Shown piece after piece: positions 47,345 to 57,552 of a DNA stretch of 64,000 nucleotides. The notes below the pieces were generated by a model. The model did no database searches. It was not told where the DNA came from and worked only from the letters and a program-made list of their open reading frames with translations. The stretch covers positions 124,001-188,000 of the forward strand of contig NZ_JAJDOP010000007.1 of the NCBI RefSeq assembly GCF_020595095.1. Direction: 5' to 3'. The translations under genes were made by a program, and so were the position numbers. The stretch is from Microvirga rosea (lineage in GTDB: Bacteria; Pseudomonadota; Alphaproteobacteria; Rhizobiales; Beijerinckiaceae). Position 1 is the stretch's first letter. Every line of letters starts with the position of its first letter.

Positions 47345-48318
47345 GGGCGCTCGGTTCCGCTCACCACGGTGGGAACGCTTCGCGCCGGCCTTGCGGGCCC
47401 GCCGTCGCCGAAAACTGACTTGGTGATTTCAGCGATCCCGCCCAGGGTTCCGGCAAGGCCGGCCGCTTCGATCGGCACGATCACGACCTTCTGGTTCGGA
47501 GCCGTCGCCAGGGCCTTGATGGCATCGACGTACTTTTCCGCCACGAGGAAATTCGCCGCCGAGAGATCGCCCGCGCCGATCGCCTCGCTGACCATGGTGG
47601 TCGCCTTTGCTTCCGCCTCGGCCTGGCGCTCGCGGGCCTCGGCGTCGCGGAACGCTGCTTCTTTGCGGCCTTCGGCGGCCAGGATCTGGGACTGCTTCTG
47701 GCCCTCGGCCCGCAGGATCTCCGACTGACGCATGCCCTCCGCTTCGAGCACGGCGGCGCGCTTCTCGCGCTCGGCCTTCATCTGCCTCGCCATGGCGCCG
47801 GCAAGGTCCGCCGGCGGCACGATATCCTTGATCTCGACGCGGGTGACCTTCGCGCCCCAGGGCGAGGCAGCCGCATCCACGACCCGCAGGAGACGCTCGT
47901 TGATTTCGTCCCGGTGGGACAGGAGCTGGTCGAGATCCATGGATCCCACGACCGTTCGGATATTGGTCATGGTGAGGGTGAGAAGCGCTTGATTGAGATT
48001 GGACACTTCATAGGATGCCCGCGCGGCATCCAGCACCTGAAAGAACGCAACGGCATCGATCTTGACGCCCGCGTTGTCACGGGTGAAAGCCTCCTGGCTG
48101 GGAACGTCGAGAACCTGCTCCATGACGTTCACCTTCTTGCCGATCTGTTCCATGTAAGGAATGATCAGCCCGAGGCCCGGACTTAAAGTACGGGAATAGC
48201 GTCCGAAACGTTCGACCGTATAGGCGTAACCTTGCGGAACCGTCCTGATCCCCATGGCGATCGTCACGATCACGATGAACACGAGGACGATGACGAAAAT
48301 GTCGAAACCACTCAGCAC
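47341..48318 (-). CDS. SPFH/Band 7 paraslipin (stomatin-like)
   Basis: 325 residues from the GTG at 48318, which has GGAGGC about 8 nt upstream; the ATG at 48357 adds 13 unlikely residues. One N-terminal anchor (FDIFVIVLVFIVIVTIAMGI), then the Band 7 domain (VPQGYAYTVERFGRYSRTLSPGL to AAASPWGAKVTRVEIKDIV), a coiled-coil rich in Ala/Glu (~180-240) and a conserved tail. Forms a large oligomer with NfeD; proposed role in membrane microdomain organisation. Operon paraslipin-nfeD. Confidence 0.93.
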   Translation of the reverse strand: MLSGFDIFVIVLVFIVIVTIAMGIRTVPQGYAYTVERFGRYSRTLSPGLGLIIPYMEQIGKKVNVMEQVLDVPSQEAFTRDNAGVKIDAVAFFQVLDAARASYEVSNLNQALLTLTMTNIRTVVGSMDLDQLLSHRDEINERLLRVVDAAASPWGAKVTRVEIKDIVPPADLAGAMARQMKAEREKRAAVLEAEGMRQSEILRAEGQKQSQILAAEGRKEAAFRDAEARERQAEAEAKATTMVSEAIGAGDLSAANFLVAEKYVDAIKALATAPNQKVVIVPIEAAGLAGTLGGIAEITKSVFGDGGPARPARSVPTVVSGTERP

Positions 48319-48373
48319 GGATGACGCCTCCAGGCAACGGAGTTGCAGGATCTTCAACCTATCGCAAAGTGTG

Positions 48374-48407
48374 AAAAGCGCCTAGAGCGGGGCTCGCTCC
48401 AGGCGCT
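48374..48407 (-). terminator. Terminator of the chemoreceptor gene
   Basis: On the minus strand AGCGCCT (48407-48401), imperfect inner pairing, AGGCGCT (48383-48377), then TTTT; 10 bp past the chemoreceptor stop. Confidence 0.75.
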
Positions 48408-48416
48408 CGAAAAGTC

Positions 48417-50102
48417 CTAGGCCGCCTTCACGTCGGAGAGGAAATCGGCCACCTCGCGGCTGAGGCTTTCCGACTGGCGGGCAAGGTCCTGCGCGGCGCC
48501 GAGAACCTGCGTGGCGGCCTCACCCGTCTCGCCGGCCCCCGTCTGGACGTCGCCGATGCTGCTGGTCACCTGTTCGGTGCCGCGGGCAGCCTCCTGCACG
48601 TTACGGGAGATTTCACGGGTGGCGGCCCCCTGCTCCTCGATCGCCGCGGCGATGCCGGTCGAGATCTGCGACATGTCGGAGATCGTCTGGGCAATCTCGT
48701 GAATGGCCGCGACCACATCCTGCGTCGCCTGCTGGACACTCGCGATCTGGGCTCCGATTTCCTCCGTGGCCTTCGCGGTCTGGCTCGCCAGGTCCTTCAC
48801 CTCGCTCGCCACAACCGCAAAGCCGCGTCCGGCCTCTCCGGCGCGGGCCGCTTCGATGGTGGCATTCAAGGCCAGCAGGTTGGTTTGTCCCGCGATGGTG
48901 TTGATGAGGGCGATGACGTTGCCGATCTTCTCCGCGGTCGTGGCAAGAGCCTGAACGGTGGCGTTGGTGCGCTTGGCGCCCTCGACAGCCTGGTTGGCGA
49001 TCTGGGACGACTGGGTGACCTGCGTGGCGATCTCCTGAATGGAGATCGACATTTCCTCCGTCGCCGCGGCGACGGTCTGGACATTCGCGGAGGTCTGCGC
49101 GGCGGCGGTCGCCACGTGCACCGATTGCCGGTTGGTCTGATCCGCAACCGTGGTCATGCCCTGCGCCGTCACTTCCATCTGGGTAGCGGCTCCGGCCAGG
49201 CCTTCCGTCAAGGCGGAGACATTGGCCTCGAAGCGCCGCGTCAGCTCGTCGAGCCTCTGCGCCCGGCGCATCTTGGCGTCGGCTTCGAGCGCTGCGGCCT
49301 CGTCGGCTTGCTGCTTGGCGATCAGAGCTTCCTTGAAGACCTGAACCGCGTCCGCGATCTTGCCCAGCTCCGTTTTCTCGCCGCGATAGGGAATCACCGT
49401 CGAAAGATCACCCTGCGCCAGCGACCCCATGGAATGCGTGACCGACTCGATGCCGCGGGAAATGGAGCGTGTGAGGAGCGCCGCGAGAGCAATGGCCAGG
49501 ATCGTGCCGATCGCCAGAACGGCGAGGGTCAGGCTCTGTGTGTCGCCATAGACGTTCGAGGCACGCGCTCTTGCCGCATTGGCGCCGTCGCGGTTCCACT
49601 TCGTCATCCGCGTCAGCAGGGAGCTCATCTGTTCGGCGATCGGAACCGCCTTCTGAGAGTTCAGATCCCTTGCTTTCGCGACCTCGCCGTTACGGGACAG
49701 GTCGAGGATGTTCCTGGCTTCCTTTTCGTAGTCGCCCCAGAGTTTCTTGAACTCCTGGAACTGCTTGCGGTCCTGTTCGTCGATGATTGTCTTCTCGTAG
49801 GAGCTCGTGGCGTCCGCGATATTGTTGAGACGCCAAGCCAGGCCCTCCTCGATTTCCTGGGCCTCCTCGCCATTGGCGAGCATGTGACGCAGGACAATCG
49901 TCTGAAACTCGCGGACATCGGCGTTGAGGGCGCCGATCCTTTGGGTCGAGACCAGCCAATTATCGGCAATTTCAGCCGTTTGGGCATTGATCGCCTGAAG
50001 GCCGCGAAGACCCAGGAAACCAAGCGCGAGCAGCAGCAGCACAAGGAAGGAGAATGCGCCGATCAGCTTGGCACGGATGGAGAGGGATCGAAGGGCACGC
50101 AT
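48417..50102 (-). CDS. Methyl-accepting chemotaxis protein
   Basis: 561 residues. TM1 ~12-32 ([22 protein letters not shown]), a ~150-residue periplasmic helical-bundle sensor ([22 protein letters not shown]), TM2 ~188-210, HAMP (~212-265) and a signalling domain whose hairpin tip reads [20 protein letters not shown]. No C-terminal CheR/CheB pentapeptide is seen. Ligand unknown. No che genes are in the window. Confidence 0.93.
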   Translation of the reverse strand: MRALRSLSIRAKLIGAFSFLVLLLLALGFLGLRGLQAINAQTAEIADNWLVSTQRIGALNADVREFQTIVLRHMLANGEEAQEIEEGLAWRLNNIADATSSYEKTIIDEQDRKQFQEFKKLWGDYEKEARNILDLSRNGEVAKARDLNSQKAVPIAEQMSSLLTRMTKWNRDGANAARARASNVYGDTQSLTLAVLAIGTILAIALAALLTRSISRGIESVTHSMGSLAQGDLSTVIPYRGEKTELGKIADAVQVFKEALIAKQQADEAAALEADAKMRRAQRLDELTRRFEANVSALTEGLAGAATQMEVTAQGMTTVADQTNRQSVHVATAAAQTSANVQTVAAATEEMSISIQEIATQVTQSSQIANQAVEGAKRTNATVQALATTAEKIGNVIALINTIAGQTNLLALNATIEAARAGEAGRGFAVVASEVKDLASQTAKATEEIGAQIASVQQATQDVVAAIHEIAQTISDMSQISTGIAAAIEEQGAATREISRNVQEAARGTEQVTSSIGDVQTGAGETGEAATQVLGAAQDLARQSESLSREVADFLSDVKAA

Positions 50103-50239
50103 GTCGGTTCAGGGGACCTGCCACATCGCCGTGGAGGCTCGCGCCGCTCTGACGCGAAGAAATCAGGCTCGCCAGTCATGCCTCAGAACAATGAATATTT
50201 TCTTGAAAACTTTTGAAATGTTGTTCGAAAATCCGAGAC

Positions 50240-50267
50240 GGAATGCCCTTTAACTCAAGGGCATTCC
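50240..50267 (-). terminator. Inverted repeat downstream of hemH
   Basis: Perfect 11-bp arms GGAATGCCCTT (50240-50250) / AAGGGCATTCC (50257-50267), 6-nt loop, about 40 bp past the hemH stop. T-run is weak, so termination is tentative. Confidence 0.5.
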
Positions 50268-50308
50268 CTAAAGGACGCGTGGCGGCCGAAAGACGAGCAG
50301 CCTCTCGG

Positions 50309-51370
50309 TTAAATCCAGCCCTGCAGCTCCCGCTCCGCGATGTGGCGGATCACACGCATTCCATCCTCGCTGTCGTTGAGGCATGGCAGATACGCGAACT
50401 TCTCTCCTCCATGATGCATGAAGATCTCACGGTTCTCGCCATCCAGCTCCTCGAGCGTTTCCAGGCAATCGGCGGAGAAGCCGGGCGCGACGATCGCCAT
50501 GCGCTTGATGCCGCTCTCGGCCAGCGCCTGGACGGTTTTGTCCGTATAGGGCTGGAGCCATTCCGCCGTGCCGAAGCGGGATTGAAAACTCATCCGGAAT
50601 TTGTCTGCGGGCCAGCCGAATGCTTCCCGCATCAGACGCCACGTCTTGACGCAATGGCAATGGTAGGGGTCGCCCTTCAGGAGGTATTCCTTGGGCACGC
50701 CATGGAAAGAGACGAGGATCACCTCCGGCTCGAAGTCGAGCTTCGCCAGATCTCGCTTCATGGACGACACCACCGCGTCGATATAAACCGGATCGTCGTG
50801 GTAGGGCGGCGACACGCGGATCGTGGGCTGCCAGCGCATGTCCATGAGGGCTCGGAAGGCTTGATCGCAGGCCGTGGCGGAGGTGGCGGCCGAATATTGC
50901 GGATAAAGCGGGACGAGAAGGACGCGGTCGCATCCCTGCTCCAGCAGAGCCTGAATGCGCTCGCGAACCTCCGGCTTGCCGTACCGCATGGCCCAGTCGA
51001 CCGTGACCTTGTCGCCGGCAACGCCCTTCAGGTGCCGGGCGAGATCCTCGGCCTGAGCCCGGGTAATGGTCTTGAGGGGCCCTTCGTCCCGCTCCTTGTT
51101 CCAGATGGTCGCGTAGTCGCGCCCCTTCCGGCCGGGCCGCGTGGTCAGAATGATGAGATTGAGGATCGGCCACCACAGGAGCCGGGGCGTTTCGATGACC
51201 CGACGGTCGGACAAGAACTCCTTGAGGTACCGTCGCATCGGCCAGTAGCTCGTCCCCTCGGGCGTTCCCAGGTTGAGAAGCAGAACGCCGATCCGTCCCG
51301 TCCTGGCGGTCGGATGATCGACCGGACGAACTCCTTGGCGGAGGTCGGCGAGCTTGACAGTTTCGTTCAT
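50309..51370 (-). CDS. hemH: Ferrochelatase
   Basis: 353 residues from the ATG at 51370; an ATG at 51388 gives six more. IGVLLLNLGTPEGTSYWPMRRYLKEFL and LVPLYPQYSAATSATACDQAF are HemH landmarks; the active-site His is in EVILVSFHGVPKEYL and the C-terminal glutamate in LETLEELDGENREIF. Inserts Fe2+ into protoporphyrin IX. It lacks a membrane anchor. Monocistronic between the chemoreceptor and kinase genes. Confidence 0.96.
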   Translation of the reverse strand: MNETVKLADLRQGVRPVDHPTARTGRIGVLLLNLGTPEGTSYWPMRRYLKEFLSDRRVIETPRLLWWPILNLIILTTRPGRKGRDYATIWNKERDEGPLKTITRAQAEDLARHLKGVAGDKVTVDWAMRYGKPEVRERIQALLEQGCDRVLLVPLYPQYSAATSATACDQAFRALMDMRWQPTIRVSPPYHDDPVYIDAVVSSMKRDLAKLDFEPEVILVSFHGVPKEYLLKGDPYHCHCVKTWRLMREAFGWPADKFRMSFQSRFGTAEWLQPYTDKTVQALAESGIKRMAIVAPGFSADCLETLEELDGENREIFMHHGGEKFAYLPCLNDSEDGMRVIRHIAERELQGWI

Positions 51371-51502
51371 CGAGGAGTCCCTTGGCACATGGCTGCATGG
51401 GCCGGTTGCTTGAGATAGTTCTAGATAGGATTTTCTCGCCCCCGCGCCAACCGGGCGCCACGACGCGCCCGGATGAATGCTCCCGGCCCTTCTGGCCCGG
51501 CT

Positions 51503-53740
51503 TTAGGCGGAAGGATTGACGAAGCCACCCGGCCTCAAGAGCACGTCGATGGAAACCTTCAATCCGCTCGGCTCGAAATCCATCTGAACGGCGGCATTCA
51601 GCTGGGTCGCCAGGACCCGGTGCAGGAGACGGGACCCGAACCCCTGGCGCTTGGGCGGCTCGACGGACGGTCCTCCCTCCTCGCTCCAGGTCAGCTTCAG
51701 CCGCAGGCCGCCGGGTTCGATAGCCGATTCCCAGCGGACGATGACGTGGCCAGCCGCGATGGAGAGGGCGCCATACTTTGCGGCATTCGTGGTCAGTTCG
51801 TGAATCGCCATCCCGATGGGGACGGCGGCCTCCGAGGGAAGCTCGACCGGCGGGCCGTCGATGATGATCCGCTCGCCGGTGTCGTCGTTATAGGGGCTGA
51901 GTTCTTTTTCCAGGATCTCGCGCAAGGAGGCCGTCTGCCAGATGGCCTCGGTCAACAGCGAATGGGTGTTCGCGAGCGAGATGATGCGCCCGACGAAGGC
52001 GGCGTAAAAGTCTTCGATGCTCGATGTGGAACGCGCCGTGGCGCCCACCACCGCCTGAACGGTCGCGAGGGTATTCTTGACCCGATGGTGCAGTTCGCGG
52101 ATCAGCAGGGATTGCTGCGCCTGTGCCTGTTTGCGTTCTTCGATCTCGTGCTGGGCCGCCTTGTAGAGATTGCTGTTCTCGAGCGTGATGGCCGCCTGTC
52201 CCGCGAGGCCGATCACCAGGCGCTCCGCACGGGCGGTGAAGACGCCCAGCTTTTCATGGCCGAACAGCAGCGCCCCTTCGATGGCTCCCGTGCGCGAGAC
52301 CACGGGAACCGCCAGATAGCTGCGCAGCAGGGGATGCCAGTCGGGAACGTCCCTGCGGCGTTCGGCCGGTCCGAAACGCGGATCCGTCGTGATGTCGTCT
52401 GACCGCACGATCTCGCCCTCGACCAGCGTGGGGGCGAAGACGGATGTATGCTGAACCATCGCAATGTCGGCGAACTTCGCCTGCAGTTCCCCGGAAATCG
52501 CGTACGGCATGGGGGCCGGGCGCGCGCTGTCGCTGGTCTGCGCATGTTCGTCGACGTGGTAGAAGAAGGCGCCGATCTGCGCTCCCGTCAGTTCGACTCC
52601 CGCATCGATGACATGCTGGGCGATCTTTCCGAATTCGAGCTCCGCCGCGAGCGCACGGCCGGTGCGGTTCAGCACTTCGAGCGCGGCTGTTTCCGTCCGT
52701 AATTCGCTCGTCCGCAAAGCCACCTCCCGCTCCAGAAGCGCCGCTGTGGCGGCCTGCTCCTGAAACTGGTGCGCGGCGACGGCCATGAGCGCCAGGAGAG
52801 CGATCAAGGCAAAGAGTGCGAAGGAACCATAGATCCTGATCTGATCGATCCAGGGCCTCCAGTAGGAATCCGCCGGAATGCTGACACGCACATGGAGGGG
52901 AAGCTGTCCGATCCTGTGATAAGCCCCCAGCCGCTCCCTGCCGTCGCTGACGGCCGTGTAAAGTCCCGCCTCGAAATTCTCGGATATCGCGCGGTCAAAG
53001 GCGTCTTTGTCGATCGGCGCGAACGAAATGTTCCCGAGCTCCATGGGATGCTGGGCGATGATCTTGCCGTCGCTGGCGCGGATCAGGCTCACCCTGGTGC
53101 CCCGAGGAAGCCGAAGCCGTGCCCAATAATCGTTGAGGTAGGTCAGCGAAACGGTCACGGAGACCACGCCCCGGAAGGTCCCGTTGGGATATTGCAGGCG
53201 CCGGCTGACCATGAATGTCGGCGCATTCGTCACGCGGCCGATGATCGGCTCCCCGACGAAGAGTCCCTGGTCCGTATCCATTTGCGCCTGGAACGCATCG
53301 CGATCCAGGGCGGACGATTCCGGGGTCGGGAATGCCGCCGTCGTGAGACGCAACTTGCCTTGCGCATCGTTGAGCCAGATGTCTTCGATGAAAGGCAGCG
53401 CTTGCTTGACGGCCCGTATCTGCTCCCAAAGGGACCGCGAGGGCGAGACCGTGTACCAGCTCTCATCCTCCATGAGGGCGGCCGTTTGCCGCAAAGTCAC
53501 GTCGGTGACCTCGAGAAGGCGAGCCGCGTGGTCGGCAAGGAAAAAAGCATTGTTGCGAATATCGTCCACGTCCCGCTGGATGAGGCGGCTACGCTGCTCC
53601 CAGGCGATAAACGCGAAAGTCAGCACGATGAAGGCGATCCCGAGAAACCCCATGGCAAGGGTCATCCGCCCGCGAAACAGAGACTGGCGTCGCCTTTTCT
53701 GAGACAGAACTAAATCCGCCTGACGGGTTTTTTTCTGCAA
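51503..53740 (-). CDS. HWE-type sensor histidine kinase with Cache and GAF domains
   Basis: 745 residues. TM1 (~26-46), a long periplasmic Cache/PDC sensor (~50-295, with GVVSVTVSLTYLNDYW), TM2 (~308-328), GAF (~370-520), then the HisKA_2/HWE core: phosphoacceptor His in LLIRELHHRVKNTLATVQ near residue 548, N-box AIHELTTNAAKYGALS, and the W-x-E motif in LTWSEEGG. HWE kinases often act in stress or light responses. No response regulator lies adjacent, so it is an orphan here. Confidence 0.93.
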   Translation of the reverse strand: MQKKTRQADLVLSQKRRRQSLFRGRMTLAMGFLGIAFIVLTFAFIAWEQRSRLIQRDVDDIRNNAFFLADHAARLLEVTDVTLRQTAALMEDESWYTVSPSRSLWEQIRAVKQALPFIEDIWLNDAQGKLRLTTAAFPTPESSALDRDAFQAQMDTDQGLFVGEPIIGRVTNAPTFMVSRRLQYPNGTFRGVVSVTVSLTYLNDYWARLRLPRGTRVSLIRASDGKIIAQHPMELGNISFAPIDKDAFDRAISENFEAGLYTAVSDGRERLGAYHRIGQLPLHVRVSIPADSYWRPWIDQIRIYGSFALFALIALLALMAVAAHQFQEQAATAALLEREVALRTSELRTETAALEVLNRTGRALAAELEFGKIAQHVIDAGVELTGAQIGAFFYHVDEHAQTSDSARPAPMPYAISGELQAKFADIAMVQHTSVFAPTLVEGEIVRSDDITTDPRFGPAERRRDVPDWHPLLRSYLAVPVVSRTGAIEGALLFGHEKLGVFTARAERLVIGLAGQAAITLENSNLYKAAQHEIEERKQAQAQQSLLIRELHHRVKNTLATVQAVVGATARSTSSIEDFYAAFVGRIISLANTHSLLTEAIWQTASLREILEKELSPYNDDTGERIIIDGPPVELPSEAAVPIGMAIHELTTNAAKYGALSIAAGHVIVRWESAIEPGGLRLKLTWSEEGGPSVEPPKRQGFGSRLLHRVLATQLNAAVQMDFEPSGLKVSIDVLLRPGGFVNPSA

Positions 53741-53857
53741 GGGCAGGTCGCTTCGAAATCTCGTTGGATTGAACCGTTTCGCCAGTCATCCGCGGCAAAA
53801 CGATGTCGGATGGGAGACATAGCAGCCGGTTTCCCATTTTCCAAACATCGGACGACG

Positions 53858-53887
53858 AAAAAGGCCGGAACATAAGAGTTCCGGCCT
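53858..53887 (-). terminator. Terminator of the 5'-nucleotidase gene
   Basis: AGGCCGGAAC (53862-53871) / GTTCCGGCCT (53878-53887), 6-nt loop, followed on the minus strand by TTTTT; 18 bp past the gene's stop. Confidence 0.88.
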
Positions 53888-53904
53888 GTCCTCCGACGGG
53901 GCGA

Positions 53905-55413
53905 TCAGCGCAGGACGACGCGTCCTTCCACCTTTGGCGCGACCTTGCCGGCTTTCGACACATAATCGATGACCTGCGATGCCATGAGCTGGCTCGCGGC
54001 CACGTCGATCAGCTGTTTGGCGTCCGCGAAGGGGCGGTAACCATCGCCGCCCCGGGCCATGAAGTCGTTCGTGGCGAGCTTGTAGGTCTTGGCGGGATCC
54101 AATGGCTGGCCGTTGATCGTCACCGACTTGATGCGGCTTCCCGGAGGCTGCTTCGTGTCGACCTCGACAACCATGCCGGACACCTGCGGGAAACGTCCGC
54201 CGAGTTCGCGGATCTGGCTGACGCCATTTTCGAGCGCCGCCTTGATCTTGTCGCCGGTGAGCTCGAGCAGGACGGTGGTGTTGCCGAAGGGCATCTCGGC
54301 CAGAATGTCGCGCCGCGTCAGCTTCTGTCCCGCTTGATACTCCTTGTCGGCCCGCAACCCGCCCCCGTTGGTGATGGCCACATCTGCGCCGACCGAGGCC
54401 CTCAGGGCATCGGCGACCAGATTGCCCATGGCCGCCTCACCGCCGCGGACCGTCGCGCGGCGGCTGTCGAGGGGCGTTTCCGTCACGCCGATTTCGATGT
54501 CGAGCTCCTTAGAGAGCTTGTCCTCGTATCCCTTGACGATCGCTTCGATTTCCGGATCGGGCTTGACGGCCGCGCTATCCACAATGCGGAAATTGGGCCG
54601 CCAGGACACCGTTGTCTTGCCGTCCTTTTCCGCCTTGGTCACGGAGAGTTCGACCACGTTGATGTAATTGCCCTGCGATTCCGATTCGGTGAGGGCGACC
54701 TTGCCGTCGTAGAAGGCCAGCAGGTGCTCGTCATGGCCGCTGAGAACCACGTCGGCTCCCGAGGACCGAACGAGGAGCATGTCCACTTCGAGAGGCGTGT
54801 GAACCACGGCCACCACGAGATCGGCCCCTTTGGCGCGCAGATCCTTGACCTTGTCACGGGCCGTGGCGACCGAAGGCTTGAACTTGATGTTGCCCGGGCT
54901 CGACGCGATCGGCGTGTCCTCGGTCGTCAGACCGAAGAATCCGATCTTGATTCCCTGCACGTCGATGATCTTGTCGGGTTTGGTATTCGCCGGAAGCCCA
55001 TCGCCGTCGACGATGTTCGTCGCGAGAACGTCGAACTTGGCTTCGGCCATGCGGGCCCGGAATGCATCCGGCCCCAGATCGAATTCATGGTTGCCCGGCA
55101 CCATGGCGTCGACCCCCATATGGTTGAGGATGTCGATCACGTGAGCGCCCTTGTCGAAACCGGACAGAAGCGAGGGCGAGATCGTATCGCCCGAATGAAT
55201 GAAGAAGGCGTTGCCCTTGGCCCGCTCCTCCTTGATCACCGTTGCGAGCTTGGCAAAGCCCCCCCGGCCCTTTTCCGGGCTCATACGGTCGATATCGTTC
55301 GTCTGCACGAAGCGGATCGTCACGGCTTCCTGAGCCAGCGCCGTTCCCGACAGAAGCAGGGAGAATCCAAGAAAGCCGGCACGGAGAGCGGCCAGCGGGC
55401 GGCTTTGATGCAT
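53905..55413 (-). CDS. Bifunctional metallophosphatase / 5'-nucleotidase (UshA-like)
   Basis: 502 residues from the ATG at 55413; an ATG at 55446 is possible. Signal peptide (AALRAGFLGFSLLLSGTALAQ), metallophosphatase domain (VQTNDIDRM, FIHSGDTISPSLL, VPGNHEFDLG, LSGHDEHLL) and the 5_nucleotid_C domain (~330-500; ITNGGGLRADKEYQ, EMPFGNTTVLLELTG, ATNDFMARGGDGY). Periplasmic release of phosphate from nucleotides. The first metal motif reads N-D-I-D rather than the usual N-D-x-H, a known-looking variant that alters one ligand. Confidence 0.9.
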   Translation of the reverse strand: MHQSRPLAALRAGFLGFSLLLSGTALAQEAVTIRFVQTNDIDRMSPEKGRGGFAKLATVIKEERAKGNAFFIHSGDTISPSLLSGFDKGAHVIDILNHMGVDAMVPGNHEFDLGPDAFRARMAEAKFDVLATNIVDGDGLPANTKPDKIIDVQGIKIGFFGLTTEDTPIASSPGNIKFKPSVATARDKVKDLRAKGADLVVAVVHTPLEVDMLLVRSSGADVVLSGHDEHLLAFYDGKVALTESESQGNYINVVELSVTKAEKDGKTTVSWRPNFRIVDSAAVKPDPEIEAIVKGYEDKLSKELDIEIGVTETPLDSRRATVRGGEAAMGNLVADALRASVGADVAITNGGGLRADKEYQAGQKLTRRDILAEMPFGNTTVLLELTGDKIKAALENGVSQIRELGGRFPQVSGMVVEVDTKQPPGSRIKSVTINGQPLDPAKTYKLATNDFMARGGDGYRPFADAKQLIDVAASQLMASQVIDYVSKAGKVAPKVEGRVVLR

Positions 55414-55542
55414 CGTCGAATATCCTCGCATGGGGGTGAGTTCCACCGGTGAGTACAGGAAGCCTAGGGGCGAAACGTGTCACAGAAGTAACATCCTGTC
55501 GACGCCTCCCGTCGCCGGATCCTCGGCATGCCTAACGCCGTT

Positions 55543-56907
55543 TCAGCGCTCGGTGAGAGAGGCGGACGGGATCCCGGGGGAGTCCGCGGGAGCTTTCCGC
55601 AGAGCCGCGGGCGCCTGTCTCGGATCGGCCGGTGTCGGTTCGGTGATGAGGCGGGCTCCGCGCTGAAACGTGAAGTAGTTCCAGAGCCAGGTGAAGGCAA
55701 CGACGAAGCGATTTCTCAGCCCGATCAGGAAATACACATGGGCGATGCCCCAGAACATCCACCCCATGAAACCGCGCAAGTGAACATGGCGCAACTTCAC
55801 CACTGCGACCTTACGCCCGATCGTCGCGAGATCTCCTTGATGGCGGTAGCGGAAGGGACCGGGAACCTCCCGCCCCATCACCCGGGCGGCAATGACGGTT
55901 CCGACATAGCGTCCCATCTGCTTGGCCGCAGGCGCGATGCCGGGAACGGGCCGGCCATCGTCGCCCGTCGGCCCGGCCGTATCGCCGATGGCGAAAATCT
56001 CCGGATGGCCTGGAATCGTCAGGTCCGGTGAGACTTTGATTCGTCCGGCCCTGTCCCGGTCGGCCGCGACCCAGCCGCCAGCGGGGGATGCGACGACACC
56101 GGCTGCCCAGATGATGGTTCCGGCCTCGACCCGTCCCTTGGCCGTCTCGACACCGCGTTCATCGCATGCGGTGACGGCGGTGGCCGTCTGGACCTCGACG
56201 CCCAGCCGCTCGAGCTCCCGCTGCGCATAGGCCGATAGATCCTCCGGGAAGGTCGCCAGGACCCGGGGCCCGGCTTCCAGGAGGATGATCCGCGAACCGC
56301 GCAGATCGATGTTGCGGAATTCCGGCGGCAGGGTCTGGCGGGCCACCTCGGCGATCGCGCCGGCCATTTCGACGCCGGTCGGCCCGCCCCCGACGATGAC
56401 GAACGTGAGAAGCCTCTCCCGCTCGGCGGGATCGTCGGTCAGTTCCGCACACTCGAACGCGAGAAGGATCCGGCGGCGAATACTCGTGGCATCTTCGATC
56501 CGCTTCAGGCCCGGAGCAACCGGAGCCCATGCGTCGTGGCCGAAATAGGAATGCGTCGCACCGGTGGCCAGGATCAGGTCATCGTAAGGCACGGCGCGAG
56601 GACCGGCATGGACGACCCGCGTGGCCGTGTCCACACCCGTAACCTCGGCCATGAAAACCGTTGTGTTCTTCTGCCCCCGCAATATCCCCCGAATGGGCCA
56701 TGCGATATCCGAGGGTGACAGGGTCGCCGTCGCCACCTGGTACAGGAGCGGCTGGAAGCAGTGATAATTGTGACGATCGATCACCGTCAGGTCGACCGGG
56801 GCGTGCCGAAGTGCCTTCGCGGCTTCGAGTCCTCCGAAGCCTGCTCCGACGATAACGACACGCGGACGCATGTCCGCTTTCACGGAGAGCTCGGAGGAAT
56901 GAGCCAT
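55543..56907 (-). CDS. ndh: Type II NADH dehydrogenase (NDH-2)
   Basis: 454 residues. FAD-binding VVIVGAGFGGLEAAKALRHAP, NADH-binding FVIVGGGPTGVEMAGAIAEVA, the FAD-contact AIGDTAG and a C-terminal amphipathic/membrane segment (WMFWGIAHVYFLIGLRNRFVV) that anchors it to the inner membrane. Non-proton-pumping NADH:quinone oxidoreductase. A small membrane protein gene (56964-57335) lies 56 bp upstream. Confidence 0.9.
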   Translation of the reverse strand: MAHSSELSVKADMRPRVVIVGAGFGGLEAAKALRHAPVDLTVIDRHNYHCFQPLLYQVATATLSPSDIAWPIRGILRGQKNTTVFMAEVTGVDTATRVVHAGPRAVPYDDLILATGATHSYFGHDAWAPVAPGLKRIEDATSIRRRILLAFECAELTDDPAERERLLTFVIVGGGPTGVEMAGAIAEVARQTLPPEFRNIDLRGSRIILLEAGPRVLATFPEDLSAYAQRELERLGVEVQTATAVTACDERGVETAKGRVEAGTIIWAAGVVASPAGGWVAADRDRAGRIKVSPDLTIPGHPEIFAIGDTAGPTGDDGRPVPGIAPAAKQMGRYVGTVIAARVMGREVPGPFRYRHQGDLATIGRKVAVVKLRHVHLRGFMGWMFWGIAHVYFLIGLRNRFVVAFTWLWNYFTFQRGARLITEPTPADPRQAPAALRKAPADSPGIPSASLTER

Positions 56908-56963
56908 GGGGCAATCCCTTCTGACGGGCCTAAAGGCAAGCGAGCGAATTGCCGCCTGTCGTT

Positions 56964-57335
56964 CTAGCCGGCTCGCACCAACCAGATACCGAGAACGAAA
57001 ACGACGCCGATGGCCGCAATGAAGCTGACGAAAATCGTCGGGAAGCCATCCTGCTTGTGGTGAGCCGCGCCGACGGCCTGGGCGCCCTGTGACCAGCGCA
57101 TCATGTTTTCATAGGTGCGAGCAAGCCTGACGCGGAAGGGAGACGGCGGAACTCCAGCGGCTTCATCGTCCGTCCCCAGGGGCGACAACCCCGGATCGAA
57201 CACGGGATTCTTATCGCCGGTGCGGCCGCTGTCGATGTCCGCCTTCAGCATGGCGGTGGTCGGATGGCCAGAGGGCGGAGGGGCGTCGACCGGTTTGACC
57301 GTGCGGGTCGGAGGAACGTCGGAATGGTCTGTCAC
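56964..57335 (-). CDS. Hypothetical protein with one C-terminal membrane helix
   Basis: 123 residues from the GTG at 57335, preceded by AGGAGG 6 nt upstream; the frame continues to 57572 through non-coding sequence. Hydrophilic Pro/Asp-rich N-terminal part (TDHSDVPPTRTVKPVDAPP), then a helical stretch (RVRLARTYENMMRWSQGAQA) and a C-terminal membrane helix (FVSFIAAIGVVFVLGIWLVRAG). No family recognised. It precedes NDH-2 on the same strand and is divergent from ung. Confidence 0.7.
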   Translation of the reverse strand: MTDHSDVPPTRTVKPVDAPPPSGHPTTAMLKADIDSGRTGDKNPVFDPGLSPLGTDDEAAGVPPSPFRVRLARTYENMMRWSQGAQAVGAAHHKQDGFPTIFVSFIAAIGVVFVLGIWLVRAG

Positions 57336-57552
57336 TGGGGCCTCCTGGGGCTCATTCGTCGGATCTGGGCGGGAACGAGGCTGCGGATCAGCCGCGGCTC
57401 TCCAGGGTTGTCTTTCCAAGTGAACTGTCGGCTGGGGACACCGTTCCAGGTCATGACGCCGAGGCCGTCTTCCCGCTCTCGCACAAGACGTCAGCGTCTC
57501 GACAGGACAGGCCGCCGGTGATACCGGCGACACCCGAGGAGAACACCGTCCG

